Positions 1-12,642 of a stretch of DNA of 64,000 bases are shown one piece after another. The notes under the pieces are model-generated. The model was given only the letters and a program-made list of their open reading frames with translations, did not search any database and was not told the origin of the DNA. The translations under genes were made by a program, and so were the position numbers. The stretch's first letter is position 1. Every line of letters starts with the position of its first letter. Source of the DNA: Orthonyx spaldingii (taxonomy: Eukaryota > Chordata > Aves > Passeriformes > Orthonychidae); contig VZTJ01002487.1 of assembly GCA_013397795.1 (NCBI GenBank), positions 163,076-227,075 on the forward strand, read 5' to 3'.

Positions 1-1104
1 AAAAAAAAAAAGTGGTTCTATTTCAATTGCTTGATGAAATCTATTTAATCAGTCATTTACATCACTAAACACAATAAAGACAAAATATTTTTCAGGTTAT
101 GTGATGTGAAAAGTTGTACTAAAGAGGGATACTGTGTGTGACTTCAAGACATTAATAGGATGGAAGTTGGAATTGTTTTACTGCCTGCATCTCCTCTGCT
201 TTCCAGGCTTATTGCCTTTTTGTTGCCTTGACAAGACTTAACTCCTACTGAGGCAGTCCAGAGCTGTTTCAAACTCTGGACAACCACTTCACTTAAATTA
301 GCTTTCTAGGGAAAAACACTAGGACTAGGGCCAGCTTCCAATGAAAGAGGTGATGGTGAGACAAGATTTAGAGGTTTTAACCTGTAGTGAGAAGGAAGCT
401 GTGACTTTCTACCTAATCCTAGCTGTACATCCTTGCCTTTGGTTTAACAGGCCTTTGAATTTCTGGTCACAGTGTGAGTTCTCTTTTGTTGGCCTATCCT
501 CTTATTCATAGTGAAAGAAGTTGAGAAACTCCTGTTGAGGTGTAATACCATGTGAGGTGTTAAAGTAGTGCTATATAAAGGGGCATGGGGTTGTTCAAAG
601 CTCGGGTTCCTGTTAGAGTCAGGACTGGAGACAGAAGCTGGTGCTAACACAAAACAAGCATGTTAGCAATAATCTAACAAGTGCACAGGGCAAGGGCTCT
701 GGACATTGGGCTTGCACTTCTGCAAAAGGGAACTTTTTTTTCCCAGCAGTAGCTGAAAGGGAGATAGGACCAGTCATTAGGATGGGAACTGTATTCAGGA
801 ATTTTTCCCTGCTGCTGTCATTGAAACTTCCTTGTTCCCCTCCTTTCCTGTGTAGATTGTAACATACTTCAGCAGGTGTTTCGAATCATATGGCCTCTTG
901 TTATGTAATGATACTTTCTATCTGCTTGTTGCACCTCTATACCTATCCCCGAGGCTGCTATAAGACTTGCCTTCCAACAAGAGAAACGTTGTAGGGAGAA
1001 GTGGACTGTCAGAGTGGCAGCATGCAATTCCACACCTCACTAGGCACACCTCATAAAGTACTCGTACAAAAGAATGTCCACACTTTTTAGATGTTTTTGT
1101 TCTG

Positions 1105-1448
1105 TAGCACCTTCCAGGACCTAAAAGGGCTCCAAGAGAGCTGGAGAGGCAGTTTAGACAAGGACCTGGAGTGACAGGACAAAGGGAAAGAAATGACTTT
1201 CCACTGACAGAGGGCAGGATTAGATGGGATATTGGGAAGAAATTATTCCCTTTGAGTCCAGTGAGGCCCTGGCACAGGTTGCCCAGAGAAGCTGCGGCTC
1301 CCCTTGGATCCTTGGAAGTGTCCACGGCCAGGTTGGCCGAGGCTTGGAGCAGCCTGGGACAGTGGAAGGTGTCCCTGCCATGGCAGGAGGTGGAACAAGG
1401 TGAGCTTTTAAGGTCACTTCCCACCCAAACCGGTCTACGATTCTATGA
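1105..1448 (+). mobile_element. CR1 LINE 3' fragment
   Basis: About 340 bp matching the 3' region of avian CR1. It runs through the recognisable blocks 'ctggagtgacaggacaa', 'gaggccctggcacaggttgc' and the terminal 'cggtctacgattctatga'. It lies in the sense direction within an LHX8 intron, lacks the 5' part of the element and has no intact ORF. Confidence 0.9.
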
Positions 1449-2208
1449 AAAATTACAAAAGTAAATAGTTTCTGAATGTGGAGAGTAGTAGTCTTAATCC
1501 TCAAAGATGAGTCCAGGCAAAATTTGGTGAGTCAAATTAAGGGTCAGAAATCCAAAAATGAGAAACTAATGCTTTGAAATTGCTGGAGACACCCTGCAGA
1601 AATCCATGAAGCCTTAATTTCATAAACAGGGCAAATCCTGAAAGCCTCTGAAAGTCTTCTGGATGCAGGCCAAATTGACATCTACTTCCTCAAAAAAAAG
1701 GTATAATTTATATCCTTATGACAAGTGTTGACTTCAATTTTCTGTAAAAAGGTGAGTAACCAAACCATCTAAAAGGACAGGCCAGCCAAAGTGGAGCCTC
1801 TGTTTCTTGGGTTGGTTAAAGGCAAAGGAAACCCAGAGTGCTTCCTAGTTCCTGCATCCTCCATGGAGATGAAAAGAAGATCAATTCCTCCATATAACAT
1901 AGGATGCAGACAGTGATTGACAAGTTCAGAGTGGTGGATAATGGCTCATGCCTTCCTTATGCTGTCATCTGCTCCTATAGGTGTTTATGGAGCATATTTG
2001 AGTTGCTTTGCAGTGAATTTTCTCCTACAGCTCTTTTAATGCAGTCTTACAGAACACCTTTTCCAGTTTTTACTACTGCCAAGCAGAATCCATTTCTTTA
2101 ATTTCAGGTAAATGTCACAGCTCAGTTAAGCATAGCAAGGGCTTGTACTTTGGCTTTGGGAGATATTCCCCCCCCGTGTACTGGGGACTCTCTCAAGACT
2201 AGTGATAA

Positions 2209-2209
<1 letters not shown>

Positions 2210-2248
<39 letters not shown>

Positions 2249-2282
2249 AATTTATAAANNNNAAAAAAAAAAAAAAAAAAAA
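2210..2282. repeat. Poly-A tract interrupted by a 4-base assembly gap
   Basis: A run of 37 A, a short non-A spacer, four N at 2259-2262, then 20 more A. The true tract length is unknown. It may be the tail of an old retroinsertion, but I see no recognisable body upstream. Confidence 0.85.
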
Positions 2283-2389
2283 TCCCAGTTTCTTGAAGAC
2301 AAGCAAGGAGTAGCACCATAGTCTGAGAAGATTGTCTAATGTGGCTTTCGAAACAAGTGCCCCTGCAATCTTATATCTTGCCTTTTCAG

Positions 2390-2485
2390 GTTATGCAAGC
2401 ACAGTTTGCTCAGGACAACAATCCAGATGCACAAACACTTCAGAAACTGGCAGAAAGAACAGGATTGAGCAGGCGCGTTATACAG
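2390..2485 (+). CDS. LHX8: LHX8 coding exon: homeodomain helices 1-2 and start of helix 3
   Basis: A 96-nt exon between a ttttcag acceptor and a gtaaca donor, phase 0 at both ends. It reads VMQAQFAQDNNPDAQTLQKL and continues AERTGLSRRVIQ, the middle of the LHX6/8 homeodomain. The next exon continues directly with VWFQN. Confidence 0.96.
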
Positions 2486-4573
2486 GTAACAGTGTGAAAT
2501 TACTTGTCTCACCAAGTCTGATACTCATCCATTGGAAATGCTCAATCACAATTTTCTCTGAGGTTATTCTAACATGGAAAAAGATCTAATCTATTTTAAC
2601 TTCAGATGACATCCCTAGTCAGGAACAGGTCTAGAAACAAGCATGGTAATTTGGAAAACTTGCTGTATTCCTCTTGCACTTTGTGTGAAGTATTAAGCCT
2701 TATAGGAAGAAACTTCTCACACTAAATAATATAGAAATTGGCACTAAGTTATTCCAAATGTGTATTTCTGACTGTAGTAGCCTGTTCTTGAGACCAGCAC
2801 TCTTTTTGAAAGCATCTTATGGTATGATACAGGAGAAGCAAGTGAATATCTAGTCATTTGTTCTAGAGAGCACAGAGTTAAAATATATGCCCATACCAAC
2901 CAAAACTGAAACACAAATTTGGAATCTTTGCTTGAAGGTGTCTCTCAGCAAACATATGGATGCTGGTTTTTATGTAAATGTGATTTTTAAAATATGATAT
3001 AAATTTTTTATTTATATGTTAATATAAATAAAAATAAATTTTGAGTTGCCTTGGCTCATTCTAGCCTGGAAGATTAACAGAGTGTTTCTAGAGAAATTAA
3101 GTATCTGGCTGCTGCAATCCTTAAAAAGAAAAGGTATCTTGCATGCTTTCCCATGTGAAAAGGCAAGTGGGTATCCTATGAAAAACATCCTCTGCTGTCA
3201 GTAGGGTTCAGGCAGGGAGGAGACTGCATCTGGAACGTGCCGAGGGGTGTGGTCCAAGCAGAGCGGGGCTGCAGGTGCTGTTGCTTGGTCTGGGGGGGAC
3301 ACCGGCCCCGGGAGATGCCCAGCCCCTCGTTGTGCCTGTCCCTGTCCTTGGTGGGCTGCTGGGTACTGAAAAACATTTCTGACTTGACCACACTTGTAGG
3401 TTTAGAATGGATATTTCTCCATATGGACTGTCAGCATTGTGTCAATGGCCTAATTAGGTATGCAAACTCAGCTTGAGATAAGCTCCAAGGTTGTTTTTGT
3501 TGTGCTAATATTGAATGCAATCTATCCACGTGATGTATGTTTCCCTCCTTTTCAGGTGTGGTTTCAGAATTGCAGAGCACGCCATAAGAAACATGTTAGT
3601 CCTAATCATTCATCTACTGCTCCTGTCACAGCAGTTCAGCCCTCCAGGTTGTCCTCACCCATGTTAGAGGAAATGGCATACTCTGCGTACGTACCCCAGG
3701 ATGGGACTATGCTCACTGCTCTGCACAGCTACATGGATGGTAGGTATAACAGCTTTGCTGTTTTCCTCCTAGTCAAATCATTATCAGCTGTAGCAAGAAC
3801 AGTTTACCAAGTATTGATTAAAGAAACCTAATGGATTTACAATTTCTAGTAGTTTCTATAAGATCTATCAATACTGTACTTGCTATCTACACCTCATTAA
3901 GAAAGCAGGAGCCCTTTACTGTAATAGCATGGCCGAAGATCTGAGTATGAAGACACCTATTTGTGCTTCTTCCAGACTATTAAAACAGTAATAATTAAAT
4001 ACCTATTTAAACATCTACTTCACATATTTTAATAATACATCATTTTAATGAAAATGGTTTGCCACCTGCTCCCTGGCTTTTATCCCATGGACTGTGAGTA
4101 CACTCAATCCAGCAAATTCTCTGAGAGCTTCAGATTCCCTCACAGTAACACACAATGGGAGGGAGGGAGACAGCCTGGTGGCCAAAAGTGCTTCAGTAAT
4201 TGTTTGCCTTATGATGCAGCAAGTCAAGAACTTTAGCTCCTATTTGTGATTAGGAGGGACTGTGGAGGTTTTGGGAGAACCAGGCAGAGGCGCTTGTGTG
4301 GCCTGAGCTTGTTTTCCTCCAGAGCAGTGGTGGTAAGGTTGGGCTGTGGGTGGAGGAGTGCAGATGCTGGACTAGGGAAAACACAACATACTGCAGGGTT
4401 GGGAGAGTGAACTGTCATAAGTCAGTAAATCCCACTGGGTAATAATCTTTTGCTACTTTCAATGAAGTTGACTGGTAAATGTTTCTGTTTTTGTAGCTCA
4501 CTCACCTACTGCTCTTGGACTTCAGCCTTTGCTACCACATTCAATGACACAACTGCCACTAAGTCACACCTAA
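2390..4573 (+). CDS. LHX8: LHX8, last three coding exons (gene enters from the left)
   Basis: LIM-homeodomain transcription factor, known to act in the nucleus in basal forebrain cholinergic neurons, palate and tooth mesenchyme and oocytes. Joining 2390-2485, 3556-3739 and 4497-4573 gives one uninterrupted frame of 118 residues and a TAA at 4571-4573. The first two exons encode homeodomain helices 1 (part), 2 and 3, including WFQNCRARHKKH. The Cys in place of the usual Arg after QN is typical of the LHX6/LHX8 pair. The tail, with LEEMAYSAYVPQDG, LTALHSYMD and a C-terminus ending TQLPLSHT, is the LHX8 type and not LHX6. The LIM domains and the start of the homeodomain (TSFTADQLQ region) must lie left of the window; I did not find them in 1-2389. 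The partner gene to the right, SLC44A5, is the same neighbour as in mammals. Identification is very secure; completeness is partial. Confidence 0.96.
2486..3555 (+). other. LHX8: LHX8 intron
   Basis: Intron between homeodomain exons, starting gtaaca and ending ttttcag. It includes a very AT-rich stretch near 2985-3040. I see no repeat element or extra exon. Confidence 0.85.
3556..3739 (+). CDS. LHX8: LHX8 coding exon: recognition helix and Ser/Pro-rich tail
   Basis: A 184-nt exon with acceptor ccttttcag and donor gtaggt, ending with one base of a split Ala codon. It carries the DNA-recognition helix (VWFQNCRARHKKH), then a Ser/Thr/Pro-rich stretch and the conserved MLEEMAYSAYVPQDGTM block. 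An open frame runs on into the intron to about 3831, but that extension is intronic. Confidence 0.96.
3740..4496 (+). other. LHX8: LHX8 last intron
   Basis: Intron with gtaggt donor and tttgtag acceptor. I see no recognisable element inside. Confidence 0.85.
4497..4573 (+). CDS. LHX8: LHX8 terminal coding exon
   Basis: The acceptor is tttttgtag. The exon completes the split Ala codon and encodes HSPTALGLQPLLPHSMTQLP then LSHT and a TAA stop. This matches the conserved LHX8 C-terminus. Confidence 0.95.
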
Positions 4574-5095
4574 TTCCTTTTCATCAGGGATCTAAACTAT
4601 TAAAGATGTAACCTTAAGTCATAGTGTATTGAAAATATCATTGGAGAGATGCTAATGTTAACTTTTTATTTAACACTCAAAACATTTTCAAGGTAATTTT
4701 TTCTGCCCAAGTATGTACATCTATTTAGCCTGCAAGACACTTTTATGAATTCTGCTTAAGTAACTACTACATTGTTTACAAGCCTTATTAAACACCTTTT
4801 TGTATTGTCTGGAAGTAGTCCACTCTAGTTGTGTGTGTTAATTTATTTGTCATCAAAAGAGCACTTTGCCTAAAAGAAAGGACTGACAATTGTGCAAAAT
4901 GTTTACAGTTCTTTGTGAAATTGTAGTTTATCATTAGTTTGTATCTGTAAGTTATTGCTAAAAATATTACCTGTATTTGAGTTTGTATACAGCCTATATG
5001 TTAAAGCTTATTTCTGTGAGTTTACAAAAATAAATTTTGGTTGCAAATATTTTTTGAAAAGAACTGAATAAAGTTTCTGCTGTAGCATGCCAAGC
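4574..5095 (+). other. LHX8: LHX8 3' UTR with two polyadenylation signals
   Basis: AT-rich sequence after the LHX8 stop. AATAAA occurs at 5029-5034 and again at 5067-5072, so cleavage is expected somewhere between about 5045 and 5095. The exact end is inferred from the signals only. No competing gene lies here. Confidence 0.7.
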
Positions 5096-8000
5096 AAAAA
5101 TATTGCTGTGTCTATGGCTGAACTGTGGTCATTTGTCAAGTGCTTAACTTGAATCTTCAATTTTAAGAGAAGGTCCCTGGTATACTGAGGAACATTACAC
5201 TGAAGTCCTGCAGGAGGGCTCATATCTCTTTCAATTGATAGTAAAAATTGCTTCAGGGACTTAGATGGGTCTTGAAATGCTCCAGATATGTCCTATAAAA
5301 GTGGGTACATGTAAAGCAGTGCTGCTCCTGAGGGTGCACACCTGGAGGAGAGGGAAATTGGGCAAGTGTAGGACAGATTTTAAACTGTGACTGGGCAAGT
5401 GGAGAACCTGGAGCCACATCTGCTTTAACATTTTGAGTCTTTTGTACTTCAGCTTTTGTTTTCTTCTGTGGTTTTATTCGGTGATTTTGTTAAGCAGGGC
5501 AATAAATAAGATGCAATACTTAAACAGTCTGCTTTTTAAAAGTAAAATCTGGTTTGGCATTTTAACTGGCCTATATCAAACTGCATATAAACAACGACTG
5601 GAATTCAGTCAAATGCACTACAGTCTACTGTATTTAGAGCTGTTAATGTGCTAAGACTTACTCCTAGAGCATGTTTTGATACACTGATTTGATGCACAAA
5701 GGTTACTGTAAATTCAACTGATTTTTGTCTTCACAAACTAGTTTCCTTCAGTGATTGAAGACTTAGATCCCCCTTGCTCACTTAAACTTTATTTGCATCA
5801 GAAGGAAACCATATTTTGGAAGGGGTGTGTGTGTCCATATCCCTTTTTTTCCTCTCCCAACTGTGCATTAGTGTCTACTCTGTGAAATTCCTTAACAGTG
5901 CTGGTCAAACCACTTCAATTTGGAAAAGGTAGTGTTCTCTGTTGATGACTTTTGCCAGCAGAACTTTAATGGCAAGCTCTGAATTAATAAAGTTCCATAA
6001 GTCAAATGCTGGCACTGTTTCAGGTGTTGCTCATAGATGCCTGAGCTGACCTGAGTAGCAAAAGCAATCTCTTTGCACTGGCACAGTGGTTGGTCAAGGC
6101 TTTTATTATCCTACCTTTTTTTTTTTTTCTTTTGACAAAACACTCAGGATGGGGCTGTAGTGGAACTTGACTGACTTTACATTTTATTCTAGCATACATA
6201 ACTTCTGAGTGAAATGCCCTGGGGTAGAATACTGAATTCCAGATGCCATTTTCAGTACCTAAGCTAGTTCCATATATCTGCATGCTACCAAACTACATAC
6301 GCAGCAGCAGACAAACTAGTTTTTATACATTCATCTGATATGCTGAAATTTTACCACTTACATGCTAAATAATGTTAATTTAGATGTTAACATAGCTTGG
6401 TGCTCTAAAATGCAACTTAGCTTGCACTGAGTCCCTATAAGGAAAAGTACTCATTCTAATTTGAAAAACTGAGTCGTTTCACATTGCCTGAAACAAAAGC
6501 AAGTTTAAGTTTATTTATGAAACACCTCTTTCTGTTCAGTTCCAAAGCTGGAATGGGATTAAAGTACAAGGTGAGCAATTTTCCTATTTTCCTATGAAAA
6601 TAGGAAGCAGGAGCATTCATCTTTTGCTACTGCTGCACGCGTGAGCAGATATTTGTGAGCGTGGATGGGAAAATACAGAGTTGAAAACAGGAGACTCCAG
6701 CAGGGAATCTGGGCTTTGAGTCTTCCTTTGTCAGTGTCAGAGCTGTCTGCAGCTGATGTAGGGCTGACAGAGCCTACGGAAAATTGAGGACAGATTTAGT
6801 CAGCTGCACTCAACTGAAGCTACTGCTGTAGCCTGACTTTGAATGCTTTTCTGACAAGTCTCAATGTTTGTCTTTACTGGTTGTGCACTGGCTTAATTTG
6901 TGACTTTGCTGCTAACCTCTTCAACCCTGTAGCCATCCTCTTTGCTTCCTGCTGTATAAAAGAGTAACTCGGATAATGCCATGATGAGGAAATTCATGGG
7001 CTCTCTTTGCAGAAAGAGAATGCAGCTATAGCAGGAATATGTATGCTGAGTCAACACCTTTTAGATGGCATAAGTTCAATTTATAACTGAAAATTTGTAT
7101 TAAATTTGCCTGTGAAATAAATTGGTCTTAATTGATCTTAACATCTTGAACAACCTATATTGAACAAAGAGCAATATAGAGCTTTGCTATGTGGATGCTT
7201 TCACAGAGAATTGTATTTGCAATACATTTCCTCTGATCCCAAAGCATTTAGCCTATAAGGTAGGACATGCTACTAGTTTCAATGTGACAGTCATTAAGAT
7301 ACCTAAAATGGAACTAATGGCTTTCACACCTTTTCTCTTTCCTTCCCTAACCTGTTCAAGTATGGCAGATTGGGGCTGTTTCATTTATTATTTTCTGTTG
7401 GATAAGTAAACTGCAAAATAAAAATTTATTAAATTCAATCTGATATAAGAGGAGGGAGAAATATTGAAGAAAAATATCCTCCTGGTACAAACTTCTCAAA
7501 ATCTCTAAAGGATGCCTTATTATTATAAGTTGGTACTATTTTTAGGTTGCAGAGTAACAAAATGGTCTACTGATACAGTATCTTTGAAGGTCTTTAAAAA
7601 TATTTCAAACTCTGCAATTGAATGAAATACTGGAATCTAGATGTTTTGAAATTCCAGCTCTGAAAAGTACTTAGGTATTCCCTAATCTTCTTTTCACCCC
7701 AAGGCACACCAAAATATCTTAATTTCTGCTGGTGGAGATGTTTGTCTAATCTGCTCCAAAACATCCTCAGTAGCAGAAAGTTTTATAGACTGTCCAGGAA
7801 ATCTGGCACTTCCTTCAGGAAAAAAAAATTTTAAGAAGTCTTCTCCTGCCTGCCAAGCAAACCTGATTTACTGAGCTTTTCACACCAACTCATATTTTCT
7901 AAATGTCTGATTGTTTCTGTGCTGTTTTCTCTGCAATCTTGAAGCATGACACGGGTTTAGCCAAGCTCTTGCTGCTGCTTAGCTGAAGGATTGGGGGCAT

Positions 8001-8980
8001 ATAAATGGCGCGTTGTGGGCTCTAGACAGGCAACTGCTTTTCTTCTTTAAGCACTGCCCTCCACCTTCTGCTTGTGATCAGCTGTTACCTTGTCTCTTGT
8101 TTACCATTCTGCTTAGATTATTGCAATTTACATAAGCAGTTTCTATTTTACCATACTGAATTCACCCTGTTTCTTTTTCACTATTTCTCAAAGTTTTCAA
8201 AATCTTTTTGAATTCCAGTTCTGAAGTCCCCTGTACTGCCTCTTTGGAGAGTGCCTCAGTGGAAAAGTGTTTTGACCCAAAATTTTTTCCCCAGTTTCTG
8301 TTTCAGTAAGTTTCCAAATCTGCCCTTCGGTCAGAAGAGACCCTTCTAAGCAGAGCACCCAGACATTATTCTCTGACTCCTCTGATAGCAGCAGAGGAGT
8401 CTGCTTTGACCTAAAAGGCACAAGCTGCTTCAATACTTCTAGCTGCAGGAGTCAATGCAACCTGACATGATTTTAGTGTAACCAGTGGTCCAGCACTAGT
8501 GACTCTTCCCTTGTCATGGATGGATGCCAGCAAAAATGCAGAATGACAGCCTTTGTCTTCAACCTCCAGACAGGTCTCTTGCAAAAGGATTCTTCTGTAG
8601 TTTATTTGGCTTTTTAAATATCTTTGTCTAAATGTACCTCATGTGTTTTTAGCACACTTGCAGTTGTACGACAAACCTGCCCTGAATACCTTGCTTCAGG
8701 GATACTAACAATTTGTTCTCCTGTACTAAGGTGAAACACCAAGGCTGCACTGTCACAAACAACTCCAAAGGAGTTTACAGTTCTGCCTTCACTAGCCATG
8801 GGACACTGCTCTGCTGCTGCAGAAAAGATCAGCTTGGATAAAGCAGGTAGCTTGGCATGCTTTCCTAAGTAATAATAAAGCTAAAAGGCAGCTAATTTTT
8901 TACTGCATTGCTGTGTTGCAGCACTCAGGCCTTTAAGTGCTGGAAAATTATTATGGTAACCTAGAATATACAGTGATTAT

Positions 8981-9010
8981 AGAATTCAATTTATAGAATT
9001 CAATTTATAG
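8981..9010. repeat. 14-bp direct tandem duplication, AT-rich
   Basis: The unit agaattcaatttat occurs twice exactly (8981-8994 and 8995-9008). It then decays into atagaata-type repeats to about 9040. Confidence 0.85.
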
Positions 9011-9255
9011 AATACATAGAATATATATATAGAATATAAATCCTAGCATTTTCAGAGCTAAAAATGCAAACTTCCTCAGCCGAAAATGTTCTTTAGTATT
9101 TTCTTGGTACAATGACATCCTCAGAAGGGACTGTATGAGGACGCATTAGCAAACAGGTACTGACCAATGTAAAATCTACCTGGGTGAAAAAAAATCAGAG
9201 CATAGCTCAGACCAGTTTATGATTCAGACAAATGCTTCAAAACATAATAATGATA

Positions 9256-9308
9256 TATACATGTGTGTGTGCATGCATGTGTATATGCATGTGGGGGGGG
9301 TGTGTGTC
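9256..9308. repeat. Alternating purine-pyrimidine tract (TG/CA/TA) with a G8 run
   Basis: Imperfect TG, CATG and TATG alternation ending in eight G and a second TG run. This is an ordinary microsatellite with Z-DNA-like composition. Confidence 0.8.
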
Positions 9309-10109
9309 TATCTTTATTTGGTTTGTGCTTTAAAGTATACTCACTTCATATGTTACTTATAGCTGTGAATCCCTTCAGTTAAAAAAAAAGAATAATGAAG
9401 TATGCATTTACTCTTTTAGTTGAAACAGCTGACCAACTGCAGTGTGATGTAAGACATTTGAGCTTCAGTATTTATTCATTACCAGGATTAGCAGCACAGG
9501 TGGAGCAACCAAAGTCAAACGTTTGGCTCTCCATCCATCATTTCTCTCTGACAGCACTCATCTCTTCTCTTCTACTCCTGTTAATTTCTTCTTTTCCCCC
9601 ACAAAAATAAGGGTAGAGCAAATCAACAGTACTCTTGAGAAAACACCTCACAACTTCCTTTTCTGCCTGCAAATTGCATGTTCCTCTCTTTACAAAGCTC
9701 TCCCTGGACTTCCTCCCCATTCCTCTCAAAAAGAGCTTTTTCCTGTTGGGCACATCCAAGACAATGCATCAGCTCTCTTTCAATCACTGCTGCCTTATGG
9801 GCTTGTTTGTTTATTTGTGTGGCCATTTTTGGTTTGGATTGGATTTTTTTAACAACTCTGCCATACTGCAACAGAAACAAATCTCCTTCCTGAATGATAT
9901 CATAGCTGCCATCACAAACTGCACCAATATTATTTCCCAAGTTAATCTCATGGGAGAAAGATGTTTCCTGCTCCAAACCTTCCAAAAACAAAGGCTATTA
10001 CCAAAATAGGGGAAACTTAGGACAAGTAACAGTATGCTAGTATATTAAAAAGTTACACATTTTCTGATTTTAAAATTAGTCCATTGCATTTGTAAGATAG
10101 CTACTCCAT

Positions 10110-10165
10110 TAAAAAAAACAAAAAAAAAAACCCAAAAAAACCCACCAAAACAAAAAACCACACAG
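10110..10165. repeat. A-rich/C-run low-complexity tract
   Basis: Runs of A separated by CCC and single C. It is similar in composition to the complement of the G/T-rich tract at 15181-15260. No coding or element signature. Confidence 0.75.
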
Positions 10166-12540
10166 GGAAGTACTTAAGTTTTGTTTAATTAAAGTCAGCA
10201 GGTCATACAAGAAAGTTAATTATAACAATATCATTTAAGTAGTATGTAAGCTGTAATATGCTGAATGCAGGAATCACTAGCAGCCACTTTTTTCTACTAC
10301 TTTCAGAAATAATCAGCAGAAATACTAGCATTTCTGTAATATGGATACAGACATTTAGGCAAAATATGATTTTAAGATCAAAGAAGTGTGTATCTATGTT
10401 ATGTATAGTTAAATGCATTAAAATGTTACCTTTTAACACGCACTTTGGTCTTCAGTGTCTCTGCAGGAATTTGTACAGGTGACTGGACAGTGGGCTGGGA
10501 TTCTCTGACACACTCCACTGATACATTCAAACATGCCAGTGCAGGTTTATCATGGCATTAGTTCAGAAAGAGTTGCAACAAGAGCCACTAATATTAAAAT
10601 CACAAAGAGTTTAACAACAATTTTTTTAAGCTCTAGTGACCCCGAACCACTACAGCTGACTGTTATACTATGATTTCTAATCTGTTTTGGACCATTGTTA
10701 GTGTTCTCACAAAGCAACCCACTTGTGAGTTTAAACATACCAATATGATGACACTGTTCAAGTTCTCAGTATTTCTGTAAGAAAGTGGAACTTCGTAAAC
10801 TAAAACAAACAAAAAGTAAAATGAAAACTACAAAACCCTTTTGACATTACCATTGGAGAAAAATAAGTACATACCCTTCTCCTGGGAGGACTTTGATTCT
10901 TTTCCAAACTTAGCCTCTTTCAGATTCCAAAATTAAAACAGATTGCCTGCAGAGCCCAGCCAAACCAATAGAAATGAGAACCTGGGACTTAATGAAATGA
11001 AAGCTGATTCAAGACAGGAAATTGAGTTGGTCAGATGTGTTGAAAATGATGGCAACCAGAAACTACATTATGAAGCTCTATATAAAACAATCCTTCTCCA
11101 AGCCATCTGCAGATATGTGGATTTGCAAAGGAGCATGGCAGTTTTTTGCAGAAAACGCACCAAAAGCAACATTCATCTGCAAAGTCAAACCTCAGACACT
11201 GGCTGAGACAAAATCAGAAATATTTGCATTCCCTATTTATGACAAAGAGTCTGTTCGATTGTAACAGGTCAGTTATGTTACCATTTCCTTCTTTTAGCAG
11301 AAATTTCAGTCAGACCACAACCCCGCCGCTCTGTTACTGTGGCCCAGAGTAACTGCTGCACAATGACAACTCACGGTGCCGGAGCAGAGTGAGGCAGTTC
11401 CTTCTCCCCTCTCCCTGAGCCGCTGGCACCAGTGCTGGAGAGGGCACCTCCATAAGCAAAGTGCTCAGAACATGGGTGCTTCCCAAAACAAACCTACCAA
11501 CTGAAAATGAGTAGCCCTGCTGCATTCCATCAAGTGGTGACATGGGTCACTGGTCTGCAGTCCAGGGCTGCCGGGGAGACTTGCACAGTGTGACATTCCT
11601 CTTGGTTAACCAAAAAGAACAAACTGCGCAAAAGTAGGATCCCTAGAAAAGACTGCAGATCAGACTGCTGGTACACGAGAAAAAGTTCCAGGTAGGCTTC
11701 GAATTAATCTGGATGTGGATTCGAGTTTCTATGGCATGTAGCCAACATTAGATTTAAACATAATATGAATAGCAAGAAAACCATGTGAGATAAAAAACCC
11801 ATCAGTCTGAAAACAAATTTTTTAATAGGCAAGAAAGCAATTTTCTTAGTAAACCTGACATCTTCTGAAGGAGAACAATATAACTAATAGCTTCAGTCAG
11901 TTCTAACAGACTACATGTGTTAACAGGAGATACTGATGTAATTTAAAAAATAAAAACATCCAGATTTTAATCAAAATAATAACATACATATGAGACACAT
12001 AGTAAAAGTCCTCTGTCCTCCAGAATCCCCTTAAAATAACTTTTATATTACAATTGTACCTTCCAGTGTCTGGGTACACGATGTTAGATTCTGCAAGGCT
12101 ACACATGATCACTTGAATTCAAGCAATGTTCTTTAACATACACAATGCTTTACTGTTATTGTTACTTTCTGGCATGGCCAAATTTGAGTTTTAACACAAT
12201 GCTTTACAGAACAAAAAGCATACAGGTTTTGTGTGCCAAATTTGCATCTGATTAAATGTTAAAAAGAAACAAAACAAAAGAGAAACAAAAGTAAATCTGC
12301 TTTTATGGAGATGTGCCATAGAGCAGCAGTGTCTTTTATCTCTTCCAAGCAACTGTAATGTACCTCTTTCCATGTGACATGGCCTCAGTCAGTCTAGCTG
12401 CTAACCCGGACTCAGGGAGCACCAATATTCCTCTGAAGATCACTTTTGCTTGTTCACCTTTCACTGTTTAGTTTGAACTGAACTGGTCCACATCTAAACC
12501 TCCTAGATTGTGTCATTCTCCTCTCCATATGCATTTGCTT

Positions 12541-12642
12541 TCACAGAATCACAGAATATTCTGAGTTATAAGGGATTTTCAATGATCATTGAGTCCAACT
12601 CTCAGGTGAAGGGCCCATACAGGGATCAAACCCACAACTTTG
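12541..12642 (-). mobile_element. tRNA-Ile-derived SINE fragment with CR1-type tail (TguSINE1-like)
   Basis: Read on the minus strand, 12642-12611 resembles the T-arm and 3' acceptor half of tRNA-Ile (complement of gggcccatacagggatcaaa and onward). It is followed by a tail whose complement reads cacagaatattctgagttat, the CR1-X-type 3' end. This head-tail order is that of the finch SINE TguSINE1. The tRNA 5' half (A box) is missing, so the copy is 5'-truncated. The family name is from memory and moderately certain. Confidence 0.65.

Larger units (their letters stand above)
1..2389 (+). other. LHX8: LHX8 intron (partial)
   Basis: Intronic sequence upstream of the first visible LHX8 exon. It contains a CR1 fragment (about 1105-1448) and a poly-A tract with a 4-base gap (2210-2282). 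I looked for the preceding LHX8 exon and did not find it. The small open frames here show no family resemblance. Confidence 0.7.
5096..12540. other. Intergenic DNA between LHX8 and SLC44A5
   Basis: No gene was recognised on either strand. Short open frames are scattered and lack family signatures. The longest overlapping cluster is at 9523-10009. The low-complexity pieces are listed separately: a 14-bp duplication at 8981, a TG-rich tract at 9250 and an A/C-rich tract at 10110. Conserved regulatory elements for LHX8 could lie here but cannot be judged from one sequence. Confidence 0.6.

Noticed and set aside
3460..3831. 123-codon continuous frame around the LHX8 exon as a single-exon gene
   Set aside because: It is the LHX8 exon 3556-3739 plus intronic read-through on both sides. 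Clear acceptor and donor sites bound the real exon.
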